Source: Cliona cf. orientalis
Taxonomy: Eukaryota; Porifera; Demospongiae; Clionaida; Clionaidae
Assembly: GCA_963930775.1 (NCBI GenBank)
Contig: OZ005689.1
Span: forward strand, 33,217,235 to 33,281,234
DNA: 64,000 nt
Direction: 5' to 3'
Positions 10,523 through 21,374 of this stretch are shown one piece after another. Both the position numbers and the translations under genes were made by a program. The notes beneath the pieces were generated by a model. The model was given only the letters and a program-made list of their open reading frames with translations, did no database searches and had not been told where the DNA came from. How positions within the stretch are numbered: the first letter of the stretch is position 1; every line of letters starts with the position of its first letter.

Positions 10523-11400
10523 GTAAGTTTCTGAAGATAGAGAATCGCTCTGGTACGTCTACTTCTACACTATATTGCCGTACGTAGCTAATACGGACGA
10601 CCAGCGAACCGCCTAGTGAAGCAGTGGCTGTCAACCCCACTGAACTACTTTGAAACTTTAAAAAATCTTTTGGGCTGCCTATAATTACTATCTTACCTCG
10701 CTTGGACGCTTTAGAAGCGAAGGGCTCCACGCATTCAACGCTAAGAACTCTGTTCTCGCTACCTTCTCGTTCTTAGATCGCCATTGGGCGTGGTGAATGA
10801 AACGTCACTATTGTATACGTGCGTTTGGTGCAACGTCATCAAGGCAGACCTCGACCCATTTTTTGCTACTGGCGGAAATGTTTGCTTCCGGATTCGGCGT
10901 TTCCTGCAATATATTCGCAGTTTCACACAATACACTAGGTTATTAATGCATATAGATGCATAGAGCACAGTATTGATTCTTAACTAAAATTTCATGCAAG
11001 ATTCTCTGCCTAACATAAATAGACCATATTTTAGGCTATTTTGGTCAATATCTCCACGACCCTTTGTAGTTAAGACTTCTCAGTTGGCACAAAGATGCAT
11101 CTTGTTGGTGCCTATTTTCAGCTCAAATCAGGGTTCTTAACTATAATCCAATCTCCTGAATTTCTGCCTAACATAAAAATCAGAAATTTTTGGACATTTA
11201 CGCATACTGAAACCACAAAGAAGGTGACATCAGCTTGCCACTGCATATGTAGATAGTCCATCCATTGACCTAACAGAATATCAAGTTAGATGAAGATACA
11301 TGCAAGTTTAACCTGAAAACACTGCGAAAACCACACAGTGGTAAAAATCTACTCTCTTGCCCTGTAGCACTGTACTATTGTATAATAGTTAGAGTTTGAA
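10523..11400. other. Continuation of the arm-related repeat; no further gene
   Basis: About 10523-10970 resembles sequence following the exon copy in the right arm (about 57604-57950), including CACTATTGTATACGTGCGTT. The rest, to 11400, contains short diverged repeats and no supported frame. Confidence 0.5.
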
Positions 11401-11406
11401 AGTATT

Positions 11407-11529
11407 CCGGTCATCAGGGGGAGAACCCACTCTGATCCTCACCGGCTACAGGTTTCGGTCCCATTAATCTCCCGACCTGTAACCAGCTACAGAAAGGGCG
11501 GGACCACTCTCCTACGAGGAGTCCGGTGG
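11407..11529 (+). repeat. Compact hairpin-rich repeat, unit 2
   Basis: Same module as 9392-9513, with a one-base G insertion and scattered substitutions. It keeps CCTCACCGG, the TTAATCTCCCGACC block and the final GAGGAGTCCGGTGG. The sequence downstream is also shared with the other copies, including a CACGTGACAAGCTCAC block. Confidence 0.7.
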
Positions 11530-11898
11530 ACTCATATCCTTGAAGGCCGCCTCATCTCTCAGTTCTTGATTAGGCTTCTTGTTGTCACGTGACAAGCTCA
11601 CTATGTATCACGCGCCCACTTAGTTCGATCGTGACAGGCTGCGCATACTGGCTACCAGTACATGTGTAGCACTAACATGCAGAGTATATTGCTGGAAGCT
11701 GTTGTTAGACTTACAGTAGGTTGTTATGATATACCAATATGTCCCTATAGGACCCATTACTATTCCCTTTATAGTTAGCTACCTAAAGGTTAGCCCGATT
11801 TAATTGGATTCAATCTTATTTAGTGACTTACCCTCCTTAAGGCTGTATTGCCCTCCAGCTTCTACCATGTGCCTAGGCTATAGCTATTGGGCCATGTG

Positions 11899-12231
11899 TG
11901 GTGGCGGATTTACGGGGGTTTCGGAGGTTTCGACAGAACCCCCCTTTGGGCTGCACCTAATACTAAGAAGTACTGACGATAGGCTAAGTGGAACCCCCCT
12001 CTCTGGCTACAGAACTAAGAAAACTGCTACTATGGCTCACCTTAGCATACTTTAGCAGATAATTCGTTCAAAAATCGATCGATTGGACTGGTTGGGCTAG
12101 TAGTTGCTCTCAAAAACGATCGAAAATGGGCAAGGTTTTAGCCCAAAGTGGGCGTGGCTTCTAATTTTTCGCGCGCGCTTCGCGCACAACCGTATAACAG
12201 AACCCCCCTTCAAGAAATAGATCCGCCACTG
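11899..12231. mobile_element. 333-bp MITE of the GGCGGATC family
   Basis: It begins TGGTGGCGGATT and ends ATCCGCCACTG. The imperfect flanking repeats are ATGTG (11894-11898) and ATGTA (12232-12236). Paralogous flanks near 9860 and 12897 lack the insertion. A GC-rich core near 12168-12186 (GCGCGCGCTTCGCGC) is shared with the copy at 47888-48272. The outer breakpoint of the inverted duplication, about 12105, falls inside it. Confidence 0.7.
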
Positions 12232-12371
12232 ATGTAATTTTAATCATATGCAGTGTTGGAGTCACTTGCTAATTCAGTGGGATGTAACACTAATTAGTTG
12301 TAGTGTTGTGTAACTACAGTCTTTTACCCTTACTCTGTGTGTGTGTGTGTGTGTGTGATACCCACGGGGAT

Positions 12372-12411
12372 GGGGAAATGGGACCACCCCCGTGGGTGGT
12401 CCCATTTCCCC
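12372..12411. repeat. Near-perfect hairpin
   Basis: The 18-bp arms GGGGAAATGGGACCACCC and their exact complement are separated by 4 nt, next to a GT microsatellite (about 12337-12358). The same hairpin is in the right arm near 63447-63486. Confidence 0.85.
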
Positions 12412-13000
12412 GACTTAAAATTTAATCCCCATAAAGTGATACATGTGCAGGTAAAAATGTCATTTATGACACACAAAATTAATGCTGGTAAAAGTATATT
12501 AGTGGGTACCTGTACTAACATTCAATCCTAGGTATTGTACTACTTTCAGGGTTCGTATCCAGTACCTTTTAAGGTGTTATAACTCTTGTAGTGGGTTGGA
12601 CATCCACTTGGGACACCATTGGGGCCTCCCTGTGTATTGGGAGCCCAGCTTAAGCACTCGTCTTCTTGGTAGCTGCCATTGCACATCCTTATTTGACTGG
12701 TTAATTGCCGTCTGGTCACGTGTTTCCTTTACGAGCATAGCGTACATATTATTCTCAATCATTTTAGTCGTGACAGGATAGCAATGAGCATGCGACTATG
12801 GTGAGTTATCTTTCTTCGCTACTGTATTACACTTGATGTACCATCGTCCATATTTTACAGTCTCCGCTTACTTTGTAGACTTATTACTCCCCAACCATGT
12901 GACTTTTAATCATATGCAGTGTAAGCCATGTGCTGCTCAGCATGGGGTTGTCACCTAATTAATCTGACTTGTATGCACACTCAGTTATATACTACCCCTT

Positions 13001-13002
<2 letters not shown>

Positions 13003-13036
<34 letters not shown>
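13003..13036. repeat. GT microsatellite
   Basis: A (GT)n run of about 34 bp. The matching CA run in the right arm (about 62802-62850) is longer by roughly 14 bp, one of the length differences between arms. Confidence 0.9.
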
Positions 13037-13040
<4 letters not shown>

Positions 13041-13232
13041 GGAATTGAAAGAGAGGGTGAGATGGGCCTTGTCCGCTGACCATCAGATCTAACTGATTAG
13101 GGCTCCATTACTTGGAGAGGCTCTGGTGTTTTTTTTGTACACATTTGACACAGGATCATATCACAACAAATATTATTGTATGCATAATAGTAATACTTGA
13201 TAATTGTATGATATTAGAATTACTAAATGCTT

Positions 13233-13343
13233 CCGGTCATCAAGGGAGAACCCAGTCTGATCCTCTACAGGTTCCCATTAATCTCCCGACCTGTAACCAG
13301 CTACAGAAAGGGCGGGACCACTCCCCTACGAGGAGTCCGGTGG
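13233..13343 (+). repeat. Compact hairpin-rich repeat, unit 3
   Basis: Copy of the 9392 module with an internal deletion between CTGATCCTC and TACAGGTTCCC. The 3' stem block, GGGACCACTCC to GGAGTCCGGTGG, is intact. Its mirror copy is at 62497-62607. Confidence 0.7.
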
Positions 13344-13461
13344 AATATCCTTGAAGGCCGCCTCATCTCTCAGTTCTTGATTAGGCTTCTTGTTGTCACG
13401 TGACAAACTCACTATGTATCACGTGCCCACTTAGTTCAATCGTGACTGGCTGCACATACTT

Positions 13462-13760
13462 ATGGGTTTGGGTTTGGGTAGAATATTGTACACATGCAGT
13501 ATTGTGGTTTGATTCGGTACCGTCGAACCTTCTCCGAACTCATTTTGAATTGTATGCACCCCAAACCAACCCAAACTATACAAGGTTCAAGGAAGTTCGA
13601 ACCACTGAACTAATCTATTACACCTCCTATCTAATGATGTACTGAGACCACCCCAAACTAACCTGAATTTTTCAGTTTGGGGAGGTTCGACTGTGCCGAA
13701 CCCCAAGTTATCCCAACATGGGATAACTTGGGATTCGGTACAGTCGAACCTCCATTACTT
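13462..13760. mobile_element. Foldback-like element with GGTTCGACTGTACCGAACC-type ends
   Basis: The left part begins GGGTTTGGGTTTGGG and includes TTCGGTACCGTCGAACC. The right part contains GGTTCGACTGTGCCGAACCC, then a short palindrome (CAAGTTATCCCAACATGGGA) and another TTCGGTACAGTCGAACC. Related pieces occur at 14800-15060, 53980-54290 and 55249-55375. No coding capacity. Probably a MITE family prone to stacking. Confidence 0.6.
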
Positions 13761-13890
13761 GGAGAGGCTCTTGTGTTTTTTTTGTACACATTTGATACAG
13801 GATCATATCACAACAAATATTATTGTATGCAGCATAATAGTAATACTTGGTAATTGTATGATATTAGAATTAGTTCAGTTCTAAATGCTT

Positions 13891-13997
13891 CCGGTCATCA
13901 GGGGAGAACCCAGTCTGATCCTCACCGACTACAGGTGATCCTCACCGACTACAGGTTTCGGTCCCATTAATCTCCCGACCTACGAGGAGTCCAGTGG
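13891..13997 (+). repeat. Compact hairpin-rich repeat, unit 4
   Basis: Copy with an internal tandem duplication (GATCCTCACCGACTACAGGT twice) and loss of the middle block, so the 3' end joins directly as CGACCTACGAGGAGTCC. Its mirror copy is at 61842-61948. This internal rearrangement is shared by both arms and predates the inverted duplication. Confidence 0.7.
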
Positions 13998-14799
13998 AAT
14001 ATCCTTGAAGGCCGGCCTCATCTCTCAGTTCTTGATTAGGCTTCTTGTTATCACGTGACAAACTCACTATGCATCATGGCCCACTTAGTTCAATTGTGAC
14101 TGGCTGCGCATACTTATCTGGCTACCAGTACATGTAGCACTAATATGCAGAGTATTGCTTGAAAAAACTGTACTGTAGGCGGCGGCAACAGTTAGTAGAT
14201 AGGTTAGACAAAAACTGGACTTTCGTTTGACTGAAGATACTAAAAATGCGCATTACGCCATATGTGTGTTTGACAAATATGCCGGGTTTTCTCAGATCTG
14301 GTCACATATATTAGTCTATAAACCCCTAGACTTCTATTCCTTGTTTAAATTATAGCCAGCTAGTTCATTCAAAAATTAGTTCCCTAGTATAATTGATGGA
14401 GTAAACATATTACAGATTTATTTCACTTTAATGAATAATTAACCTGGCTCGGCTCGTCCCACACCGGTGACGTCCTTCCATACCGTATATAGCTACCTTC
14501 TATTTCAATAATATGCAATATTTCATTCCTACACTATGCGCATGCAACAGTACAAGCATTGTTAATTAAATCACTACCCCACCTTGGTAGTATAGTATTG
14601 ATAAAATACGAGGTAGAGAGAAGGTTCAGTACACGCACACACACACAATTGTGGGTCATCATAAAGAAAGAATGAATTGAATGGTGGGTCATCGTAAAGT
14701 ATGCACGTAAACTGCTCTCCCCCTATAGTGATGTAGTTTGAGAAGGAAGGTTCAAGGAGGTGTAATGCTGCCAACACCTCTCTTCCCCTGTACCGAACC

Positions 14800-15060
14800 T
14801 CCCCAAACTGATATTGAAAAACTCTATACACCTAGTTATCCCAGCAGTATTTTGTGTCACCTTTCTTCCCCTGTAGTGATGTAGTTAGAGAAGATTCAAG
14901 GAGGTGTAATGGCAACGTGCATTGAACATCCTTGAACCTTTTCAAACCACAATAACTGCTGTGATAACTAGGTGTATAGAGTCCTTCAAAATGAGTTAGG
15001 GGAGAGAGACTCTATACACCTAGTTATCCCAGCAGTATTGTGTAGTTCGGTATGCATAGA
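14800..15060. repeat. Interspersed inverted blocks around ACACCTAGTTATCCCAGCAG
   Basis: The block CTATACACCTAGTTATCCCA occurs at about 14822 and 15011, and in reverse complement at about 14960-14980. CCTTGAACC-type motifs link it to the foldback family at 13462. No gene. The same arrangement is in the right arm at about 60780-61020. Confidence 0.6.
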
Positions 15061-15627
15061 ATTCTTCATTACTACTTGAACCTAGATATCTTTAACCTCC
15101 AAGGCTAAGAACTATCTCACTACTACAGGGGTCTGGGGACAAGACTACCAGGCTGGGTGGGGCAGGCCTCGTGCTTGGCATGTGCCAAAGTACGAGGCTG
15201 AGGCTAGGGTGGGGCAAATTTGTATAGGCTGGGCACGAGAAAACTGATTACAGGGATAGTCGTCTCAATGTGGCTTGTACTTGCACCTGCGACGATCCTA
15301 TTTGCAGTATACGATCGCATATGCCCCTTTTCCGTTTACATACATTGTAGCAGGATCAAAATTGCCGATGTCTGGGGCGTATCCTCTGTTTAGCATATAG
15401 TATTCTTCCTTGAGTCTCACGAGTCTAGACGCCCTCTATGCCTACATGGCTTAGCTTACAAATTTGCGACCGGTACCGACCGTCGAATGCCACGCGATCT
15501 CTGTACTTCGAGAAAAACGACCAAGTTAGGCATAATACAACACAAATAGCTAGTTTGCTAGCTATAGATTTTACTGTTCATTTTTCCCCTGCGTTCTTTT
15601 TCTGTAGATCTAATAAATTGTTCAGAG

Positions 15628-17178
15628 ATGGATCAACCACCTCCTAAAAAATTGTGGTCCTCTGAGGGCTTTATTCGAGAGAGTGTAGCCCCATCAGCAC
15701 GTGTATCTTCAGTTAGCAAATTGAGTCGATCTCAAAGTCACTCCTCCACAGCAACAGTCCACACCCTTCTTCGTCTGATACGTGCCTGCTCCAAGCTCCC
15801 TAGTAGATACACATTGGTGCAATTGCTGAAGAAGCCTGATACTTTTGAGTTCAGGAACTGTAAGGAAGCCGAAGCCTCTGTTTGTGAGTTTGTAGCATGT
15901 ACCGTCAATGCTACAGTATCAACACAGGCACTCAAGTTATGCCCCACCGTGAATACAATCCCATCTTCTGAGTTGCAAGTACCTGATGGTAGCATTCAGG
16001 TTGATGATGCCACAGTTTTCATTTTGGAGGTGGAATCGGGGGGTTCATGGGAATCCACGACATTGAAACTAAGCATTCATCTATGCAAAATGTTAGCGTC
16101 TCTTCGTAATCGCCGTGGTTGCGAGTCAGTAAAAAAATTATCAGGGTTTTATTTTCCACTTCACAAGTGTGAGTGCGTAGTTCAGACAACTATAGAGTGG
16201 GATGATACAAAATTCAAATTTTGTGAGACACATGAATCTCTTGAACTCACTGAGGTTGCCCCTCGCTTAATTGAAGTATATGAGCATAATGTCAGATTGT
16301 GGAGATCGTCAACTGAATATCGCCTGCCCAGCCTAAATTATCCAGTGTCACCAAGCTATTTACACAAATTTGCAGATGATGCGAGACAAATGACATCTGG
16401 TCAGTCAGTAGTTGTCATCTGTGAATCAGCTAAGCAAGTATATAAAAAGAATCTGGAACCTTCAGAGAGTGATAAATTAAAGGATCTGCTACTGAAACGT
16501 AGATCACATCCACAAATAGGATTTCCAGTATCTTTTTCCAAAGTCGATAAGAATACAATGATAATTTTCGATTTGTACAGTCCACCATTTACAAGGAAAG
16601 AGATTCAAGAGCATGCAACGTGGTTTTCACGATCACTTGCCAAAGCAATCCTTGCTCTTCATGATATAAATAATTTGGCACACTTAGACATAAGACCAGA
16701 GAACATCTGCACCACTGAATGTGGTTCGGAAATTGTTTTAATAGATCTGGACAGATACGAAGATTATGATGATCCAGCTATACGATTACAGGGCAAGTAT
16801 GGGCTTGTGGAAATGTACTTAGTGCCAGAAGCAAATTGGACATTTGCACAACTGGATTGGAAACAAGTCGGTATACTACATAGAGACCTGTTTCCCCATT
16901 CTGTGGATCACACATTTGTGAAGACGCTGCTTTATGAAGGTGAGATGCAATGTTATAATCATACAAGCCCTGCTTTACTGATAGTGGTACGTAAGAACCC
17001 ACATCAGTTGAGCGCCCTTGACATATGCTTTGCTAGATCATTTAGTTCTAAGGATGCCTACCTAACTAGAGGCTTGCTGTGCCCAGTGTGGATTTCGTTG
17101 AAAATGCTTTGTTTAAAAGTTTTGGCGACATTTTCTGACCGCCACGGCCTATTGCTGTTATCGAGACTAGATCTATAG
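15628..17178 (+). CDS. Kinase-like protein, 516 aa, left copy
   Basis: Intact single-exon frame from ATG to TAG. Residues 352-359 read HLDIRPEN, a protein-kinase catalytic loop with HLD for HRD and Arg for the usual Lys. Residues 372-375 read IDLD where DFG is expected. A Lys-rich stretch at 267-274 may supply the ATP-binding Lys. The N-terminal half is unassigned; residues 126-136 (DDATVFILEVE) faintly recall a PD-(D/E)XK nuclease core but lack the final Lys, so this is speculation. The N-terminus is Ser-rich. AATAAA follows at about 17386. A second intact copy at 58661-60211 differs at 23 residues, all between 117 and 436. It may be a divergent active kinase or a pseudokinase; substrate and pathway are unknown. 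Repeat context suggests a transposon-linked or expanded family. Confidence 0.8.
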   Translation: MDQPPPKKLWSSEGFIRESVAPSARVSSVSKLSRSQSHSSTATVHTLLRLIRACSKLPSRYTLVQLLKKPDTFEFRNCKEAEASVCEFVACTVNATVSTQALKLCPTVNTIPSSELQVPDGSIQVDDATVFILEVESGGSWESTTLKLSIHLCKMLASLRNRRGCESVKKLSGFYFPLHKCECVVQTTIEWDDTKFKFCETHESLELTEVAPRLIEVYEHNVRLWRSSTEYRLPSLNYPVSPSYLHKFADDARQMTSGQSVVVICESAKQVYKKNLEPSESDKLKDLLLKRRSHPQIGFPVSFSKVDKNTMIIFDLYSPPFTRKEIQEHATWFSRSLAKAILALHDINNLAHLDIRPENICTTECGSEIVLIDLDRYEDYDDPAIRLQGKYGLVEMYLVPEANWTFAQLDWKQVGILHRDLFPHSVDHTFVKTLLYEGEMQCYNHTSPALLIVVRKNPHQLSALDICFARSFSSKDAYLTRGLLCPVWISLKMLCLKVLATFSDRHGLLLLSRLDL

Positions 17179-17467
17179 AACCACAAGAATGAACGGTATT
17201 ACATAATAGTACCACGTGCATGCCAGATCAGCAGATCTAGTACAAAGCCAATAAGCGTAGTTGATAGCCTACTGTGACTAGCTAGTGATGTGTCATTCGG
17301 AGTTATAAGAACTATCACTAATCTTCTTGAATTGAAGCGGCTACTGTCTCTTTCATTGAGCGAGAGAGACTAGTAACTACTGCAATAAAATCTCACTGTG
17401 CCAAGGGTTTAGCACCCCCTTGTTGGTTTTGGTTTTGTACATGCAGGGCCAGGGATATAACCAGCCA

Positions 17468-17498
17468 CTTGTCCGGGGGGGGGGGGGGGGGGGGGGGG
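17468..17498. repeat. G homopolymer run
   Basis: About 31 consecutive G in the left arm, mirrored by a shorter C run at about 58341-58364. It abuts a MITE end. Confidence 0.9.
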
Positions 17499-17502
17499 TA
17501 GG

Positions 17503-18513
17503 TACCATATTTACTCCAATAGAAGCCGCACCCCGAACAGTAGCCGCACCTATAGCTGTGCGAAACAAAAATAGTAGCCGCACGCATGCACGAGCACAGT
17601 ATTTAGTGGGTGTGGCCACGATAGCACGCCATGAATGAATGATCGTCAAAAGGTGTTTTCCATCATATTAATATCTCGGACTATTGCCGTCCTGAAAAAC
17701 TATTAACCGATTATGGGCGGGGTTGTACAGGTCAATTGAACTTTGAACTCCGAAATATTTAATATGAAAATAAAGCGTCCTATAGACAAGCTTATTGTAG
17801 CTAAGTAACAGGCCTTTGCTACCTCTAAAGGCTTTGTTGACAACTACATAAGTTGCCAGAAGCCTCACGTTCTTCTGTCCCGCCGTACACTATCGAACTA
17901 AACGCTGTAGTAGCGTCTAAAAGCTTAGAAGCCTTCTTACCTCGATCATGGCCGCCGTCTTCAAGTCTGCCGCTCGCGTTCAAGGTTGGCTTCACAAAGC
18001 GGCTACTCGTAGGTAGTCGCTATCCACTCGTCTAGCTATGGACCAAGCGCCATGGCTGTAGCTCTGTTGGTTCAACGATAATAGCCTCGAACTTTCGCCC
18101 GGGTCGATCGTAATGGCGATCGAGCGGCTTGGTTAACGGTATCGGTCACACCCACTTAATTGCTACCGGCGCGACCTGAAGCCATAACTTAGTAGCGGCG
18201 GTCAGCGGCTAACCACAAACCGGACGTAGAGCGTAGTAGCCTAGCGCTATGCACGAAAAACGCGAAGAAAACGGCTTTGACGCCATTTGGCGTCAATCGC
18301 CTATAACGTACATTACGTATATGACGCCAATTGGCGTCTATCGCCCATAATCGGTTAATCCATGGTCTATCACGACAAGACACCAAGAGGTATCGCTCCG
18401 AAGTAATAAAAGCCGCCCTCGAATAAGAGCCACCCTCGATTAGTAGCTCCACTCCAGCAAGGCTGAAATTAATAGTAGCCGTGGCATTATTTGAATAAAT
18501 ATATATATATATA
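17503..18513. mobile_element. MITE with TACCATATTTACTCC end, carrying a nested insertion
   Basis: The left end is TACCATATTTACTCCAATAG followed by AGCCGC-rich sequence. The right end carries GTAGCCGTGGCATTATTTGA running into a TA-rich tail. Interior motifs (AGCCGC(A/C)C) recur on both sides. In the right arm the same element (about 57979-58337) lacks the 648-bp insert found here at 17707-18354. Confidence 0.65.
17707..18354. mobile_element. 648-bp MITE with TTAA duplication, left arm only
   Basis: It starts CCGATTATGGGCG and ends with its exact complement, CGCCCATAATCGG (13-bp TIR). TTAA is on both sides (17703-17706 and 18355-18358). The right arm shows the uninterrupted site, CTATTAATCCATGG, near 58131-58142 in reverse complement. 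Gain or loss therefore accounts for exactly 652 bp. Subterminal TTGGCGTC/GACGCCAA palindromes lie at the 3' end. TTAA targeting suggests a piggyBac- or Kolobok-type transposase acting in trans. Confidence 0.92.
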
Positions 18514-18888
18514 TTAAAATCTCGCATGAATATCATAGTTAAGAGTTATGCTTTGATAATCCTAGTGCGTAGGTATGTGGAACTGCAAATGTGTTGCAGG
18601 AAATGCCGAATCTGGAAGTAAAAATTTCCGCCAATTGCTCCAAACGGGTTGAAATATGCCTTGATGACGTAGCTCCAAACGCACGTATACAATAGTGACG
18701 TTTTCTTTGACCACACCCACTGGCTATCTGAGAGGTAGCGAGAAAGAAGTAGTTAGCGTTGAACGTGTGGATCCCTTCGCTTCTAAAGCGTCCAAGCGAG
18801 GTAAGATAGTAACGATAGACAGCCCAAAAGCCTTTTTTTTAAGTTCCGAAGTAGTTCAGTGGGGTTGATACTACCTTCAGAAACTTGC

Positions 18889-19026
18889 CTCATGTTGTCC
18901 ATAAAAGGTCACGATTTTTGACCATTTGTATTGCTATATATTGTGCACGTGATACAAGTTCGACGTCATCGCTCGTCATAGCTTCTGTTACGAAGTGGTC
19001 TTTCTTTGACGCTTTGCACGCTAATA
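18889..19026 (-). pseudogene. Copy of the 47-codon exon, left arm
   Basis: Minus-strand counterpart of 10380-10522. It preserves CTGCAG acceptor context and a peptide with HFVTEAMTSDDVELVSRAQY. The last codons are shifted, giving a stop before the donor position, which is GCAAGT rather than GTAAGT. It looks like a decayed copy of a repeat-borne exon. Confidence 0.45.
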
Positions 19027-19473
19027 CTGCAGCTACTTTGTAGGTCAAAATAAGTGTGCATACAAAATTATTAAAAAAATCTACACTCTTGCCCAGTAGC
19101 ACTGTAATCTTACTATTCATCTCCAAGTTTGTGTCATATAGTAATGCATAATCAATATTTTCCTCTCAGGACGTTATGATGCAGGCTACCATACCAACTG
19201 GTGTGACTTCATGGAACAGGCTGTTGGATAGCTCTATATGAGACCCAAATGTGACTGTACCCATACGGATACCCATACGGAAGATCACAATTTTTTTCGT
19301 TTTTTCTGTTATACTCTTGTGATGTAAGTACATCTCATTCAAATTTTGTCTTGTATCAAGTTTGCATTCTTTAGACCTGTTTGGCCGTCTCAATACATCT
19401 CCTGTGTTTGTGAAGGAGCTGTATTTGCATGTTAAGTGCAGTTTAACAGGCAAAATAACGAGTGTCAGCAGCA

Positions 19474-19572
19474 ACAACGATGGTCGCGGAGTGGTTTAGG
19501 CTTTTGTGTGTGGAACAGGATATAGCAGGTTTGAGTCTCACTATATTGAACTCTATTTTTTTTTTTCCATTC
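19474..19572 (+). ncRNA. tRNA-derived Pol III unit (SINE-like), left arm
   Basis: It contains an A-box-like segment (TGGTCGCGGAGTGGTTTAGG) and a B-box-like segment (GGTTTGAGTCTC) about 30 nt apart, then a T-run (about 19556-19567) that would terminate RNA polymerase III. The flanking stems do not form a clean acceptor arm. It is more likely a tRNA-derived SINE head or tRNA relic than a working tRNA. The mirror copy is at about 56556-56654. Confidence 0.5.
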
Positions 19573-20429
19573 TCAAAAGTTTTCCAAGTTCTCGTGGGAT
19601 GTCTGTACATAACGGGATCCCACACACACACACACAGGACTTACTCGTCAGTCAGGAGGTACGACAGGAAGCGCGGTCATATGACAAGAATCCACCAAAT
19701 TACCTTAGGAATCCACTCACGTTCACTAAGTCAAGCAAAATTGTTCGAGAACTATCCTTTCAAGCTTTTCTGTAACTTTTCGCTAGAAGGGTAGTTAGAT
19801 ATCCTACACTACAAAAGTGCCAAATATCAAGTTTTGAAGCCCACCTTGTAGAGCTGTCATTATCACCACGCAAAAACAAGGAGGCTCCCCTCGGGGAAAT
19901 CACCACAGACGTTCTTAGAATCTTGCTAAATTCTCAACTGTCTTACCAGAGAGCTTGAAACCGAAGCGCTACCTCCGAACAGATTTTGCACAGGCTTTCT
20001 ATGGGCCCAAAACAACGTACGTGGTCAATCCTGCCGTACCTCCTCTGCTCGTCAGTGCAGTGCACGTGCACAGACTGCATTCACGTGGTACGACAGACGA
20101 TATGCGCATGCGCAGGACAGGGCAGGGCTGATTCATGTGCATTTGGCAGGGGTGGGGCTGATAGCATGACCTTTGACATCAATGCACACGCTAACACCCC
20201 CTCCTGCACCCACCCCTTGACATAGTCTCATAATCCAATACTGTCTATGTGGATATACTGAAGTAGACCGTAGACCAGAGCTTCGTACTATAAATAGTTA
20301 TGGCCATCTGTAGACTCGATGTGACACATACTATCACATAATTGTTGCAAGAAATCTCTACATCACTTCACTTGGTGTCAACTCCTGCTTACCCACGAAT
20401 AACACACTCTTGAAACTCTTAAGGTACCA

Positions 20430-21120
20430 TTTAATTGCGTGGGTGGATATATCCCCAAATTGCCCCAGAAGCGCTGATATAAGTCTATTTTAGCCGCTTA
20501 CCCTTTGCTGAGCATTTTTAGCGTTGTAGGAGACATGAATGACTCCGTTTGGTATCCGCTGTCGGTCGTCAATTTTAAGGTCAAAGGTCGTGCTTTCAGC
20601 CCCACCCCTTCCAAATGCACATGCATCAGCCCCTCCCCTGTCCAACTGCGCACGCGCATATCTGCATCAGCCCCTCCCCTGTCAAACTGCGCGTGCGCAT
20701 ATCGGCCATCGTGCCACGTGAACTTTCGTCTGGGGACGAGACTATACGTGAACTTCGTCTGCGCACTGCACTGTGACTACCGAAATTATAGGTAAGTTTT
20801 GTGTGTGTATCTGTGTCTGTCGTGTGTGACACGATTCGATTCTCATAGTTGTGAGATGATCCCTATTTGTGTGAGCATAATATAATATTAAATATGGCGT
20901 ACTGATAGTTTTCTAGCCTTTCCTGACTATGGAACTGTATGATGCATGTCGCCTGATTTTACTGGGCTTGGAACGCTAGGTTTGTATTGTTATGACTGGG
21001 GAGGAGGAAGGCTCTGGTGTTATGCCTATGTATACGAGACTAGTACCTGCTGCAGCCAGGAGTGGAGCTCAATCAGATTGCTCCACGTCATCACCAATTT
21101 TTACAGGGCTTGCTAGGCTA
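20430..21120. repeat. Dispersed repeat (AATTGCGTGGG family), copy 1
   Basis: It starts TTTAATTGCGTGGGTGGATA and includes GAGCATTTTTAGCG, AAGGTCAAAGGTC and several CAGCCC(C/G)(T/G)CCCCTGTCC blocks. A related copy runs from 31262 to about 31930. An inverted partial lies inside both arms (about 20000-20225 and 55900-56140). No gene. Confidence 0.65.
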
Positions 21121-21374
21121 CTAGACTACATCTCACGAGTGAGGTTTTGCCCACAGGCATAGCAGCTAAGCACTTGTACAACTCCAGTATGGGCACAACA
21201 CCAGATCCTTCCTCCTCCTCCTGATATGTTACAAACGGAACGGAAGTTTTCCCAAAGTACCTGATTGCATATTCTCGTACCCATACGCAGATCGGAAAAA
21301 AGAGTGTGGTGAAAATTTTTTTCAACTTTGGTTCCAGATGTACACGACGTAATATTATGACACGCAAACAAATA

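Larger units (their letters stand above)
12105..20422. repeat. Left arm of a very large inverted duplication
   Basis: This segment matches 55712-63755 in reverse complement. For corresponding points the two coordinates sum to about 75840 across the kinase gene, 76492 beyond a left-only 648-bp insertion, and 76128 beyond a right-only 364-bp segment. It contains the kinase-like gene, hairpin-rich modules, MITEs and a tRNA-derived element. The match is near-identical by eye; I could not compute identity. Confidence 0.93.

Noticed and set aside
13233..13343. Hammerhead ribozyme in the hairpin-rich module
   Set aside because: The minus strand contains CTGATGA, but the matching GAAA core and stem arrangement are not in place.
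17377..17649. Frames with poly-Pro or poly-Gly in the arms
   Set aside because: They cross the long G/C homopolymer and a MITE end.
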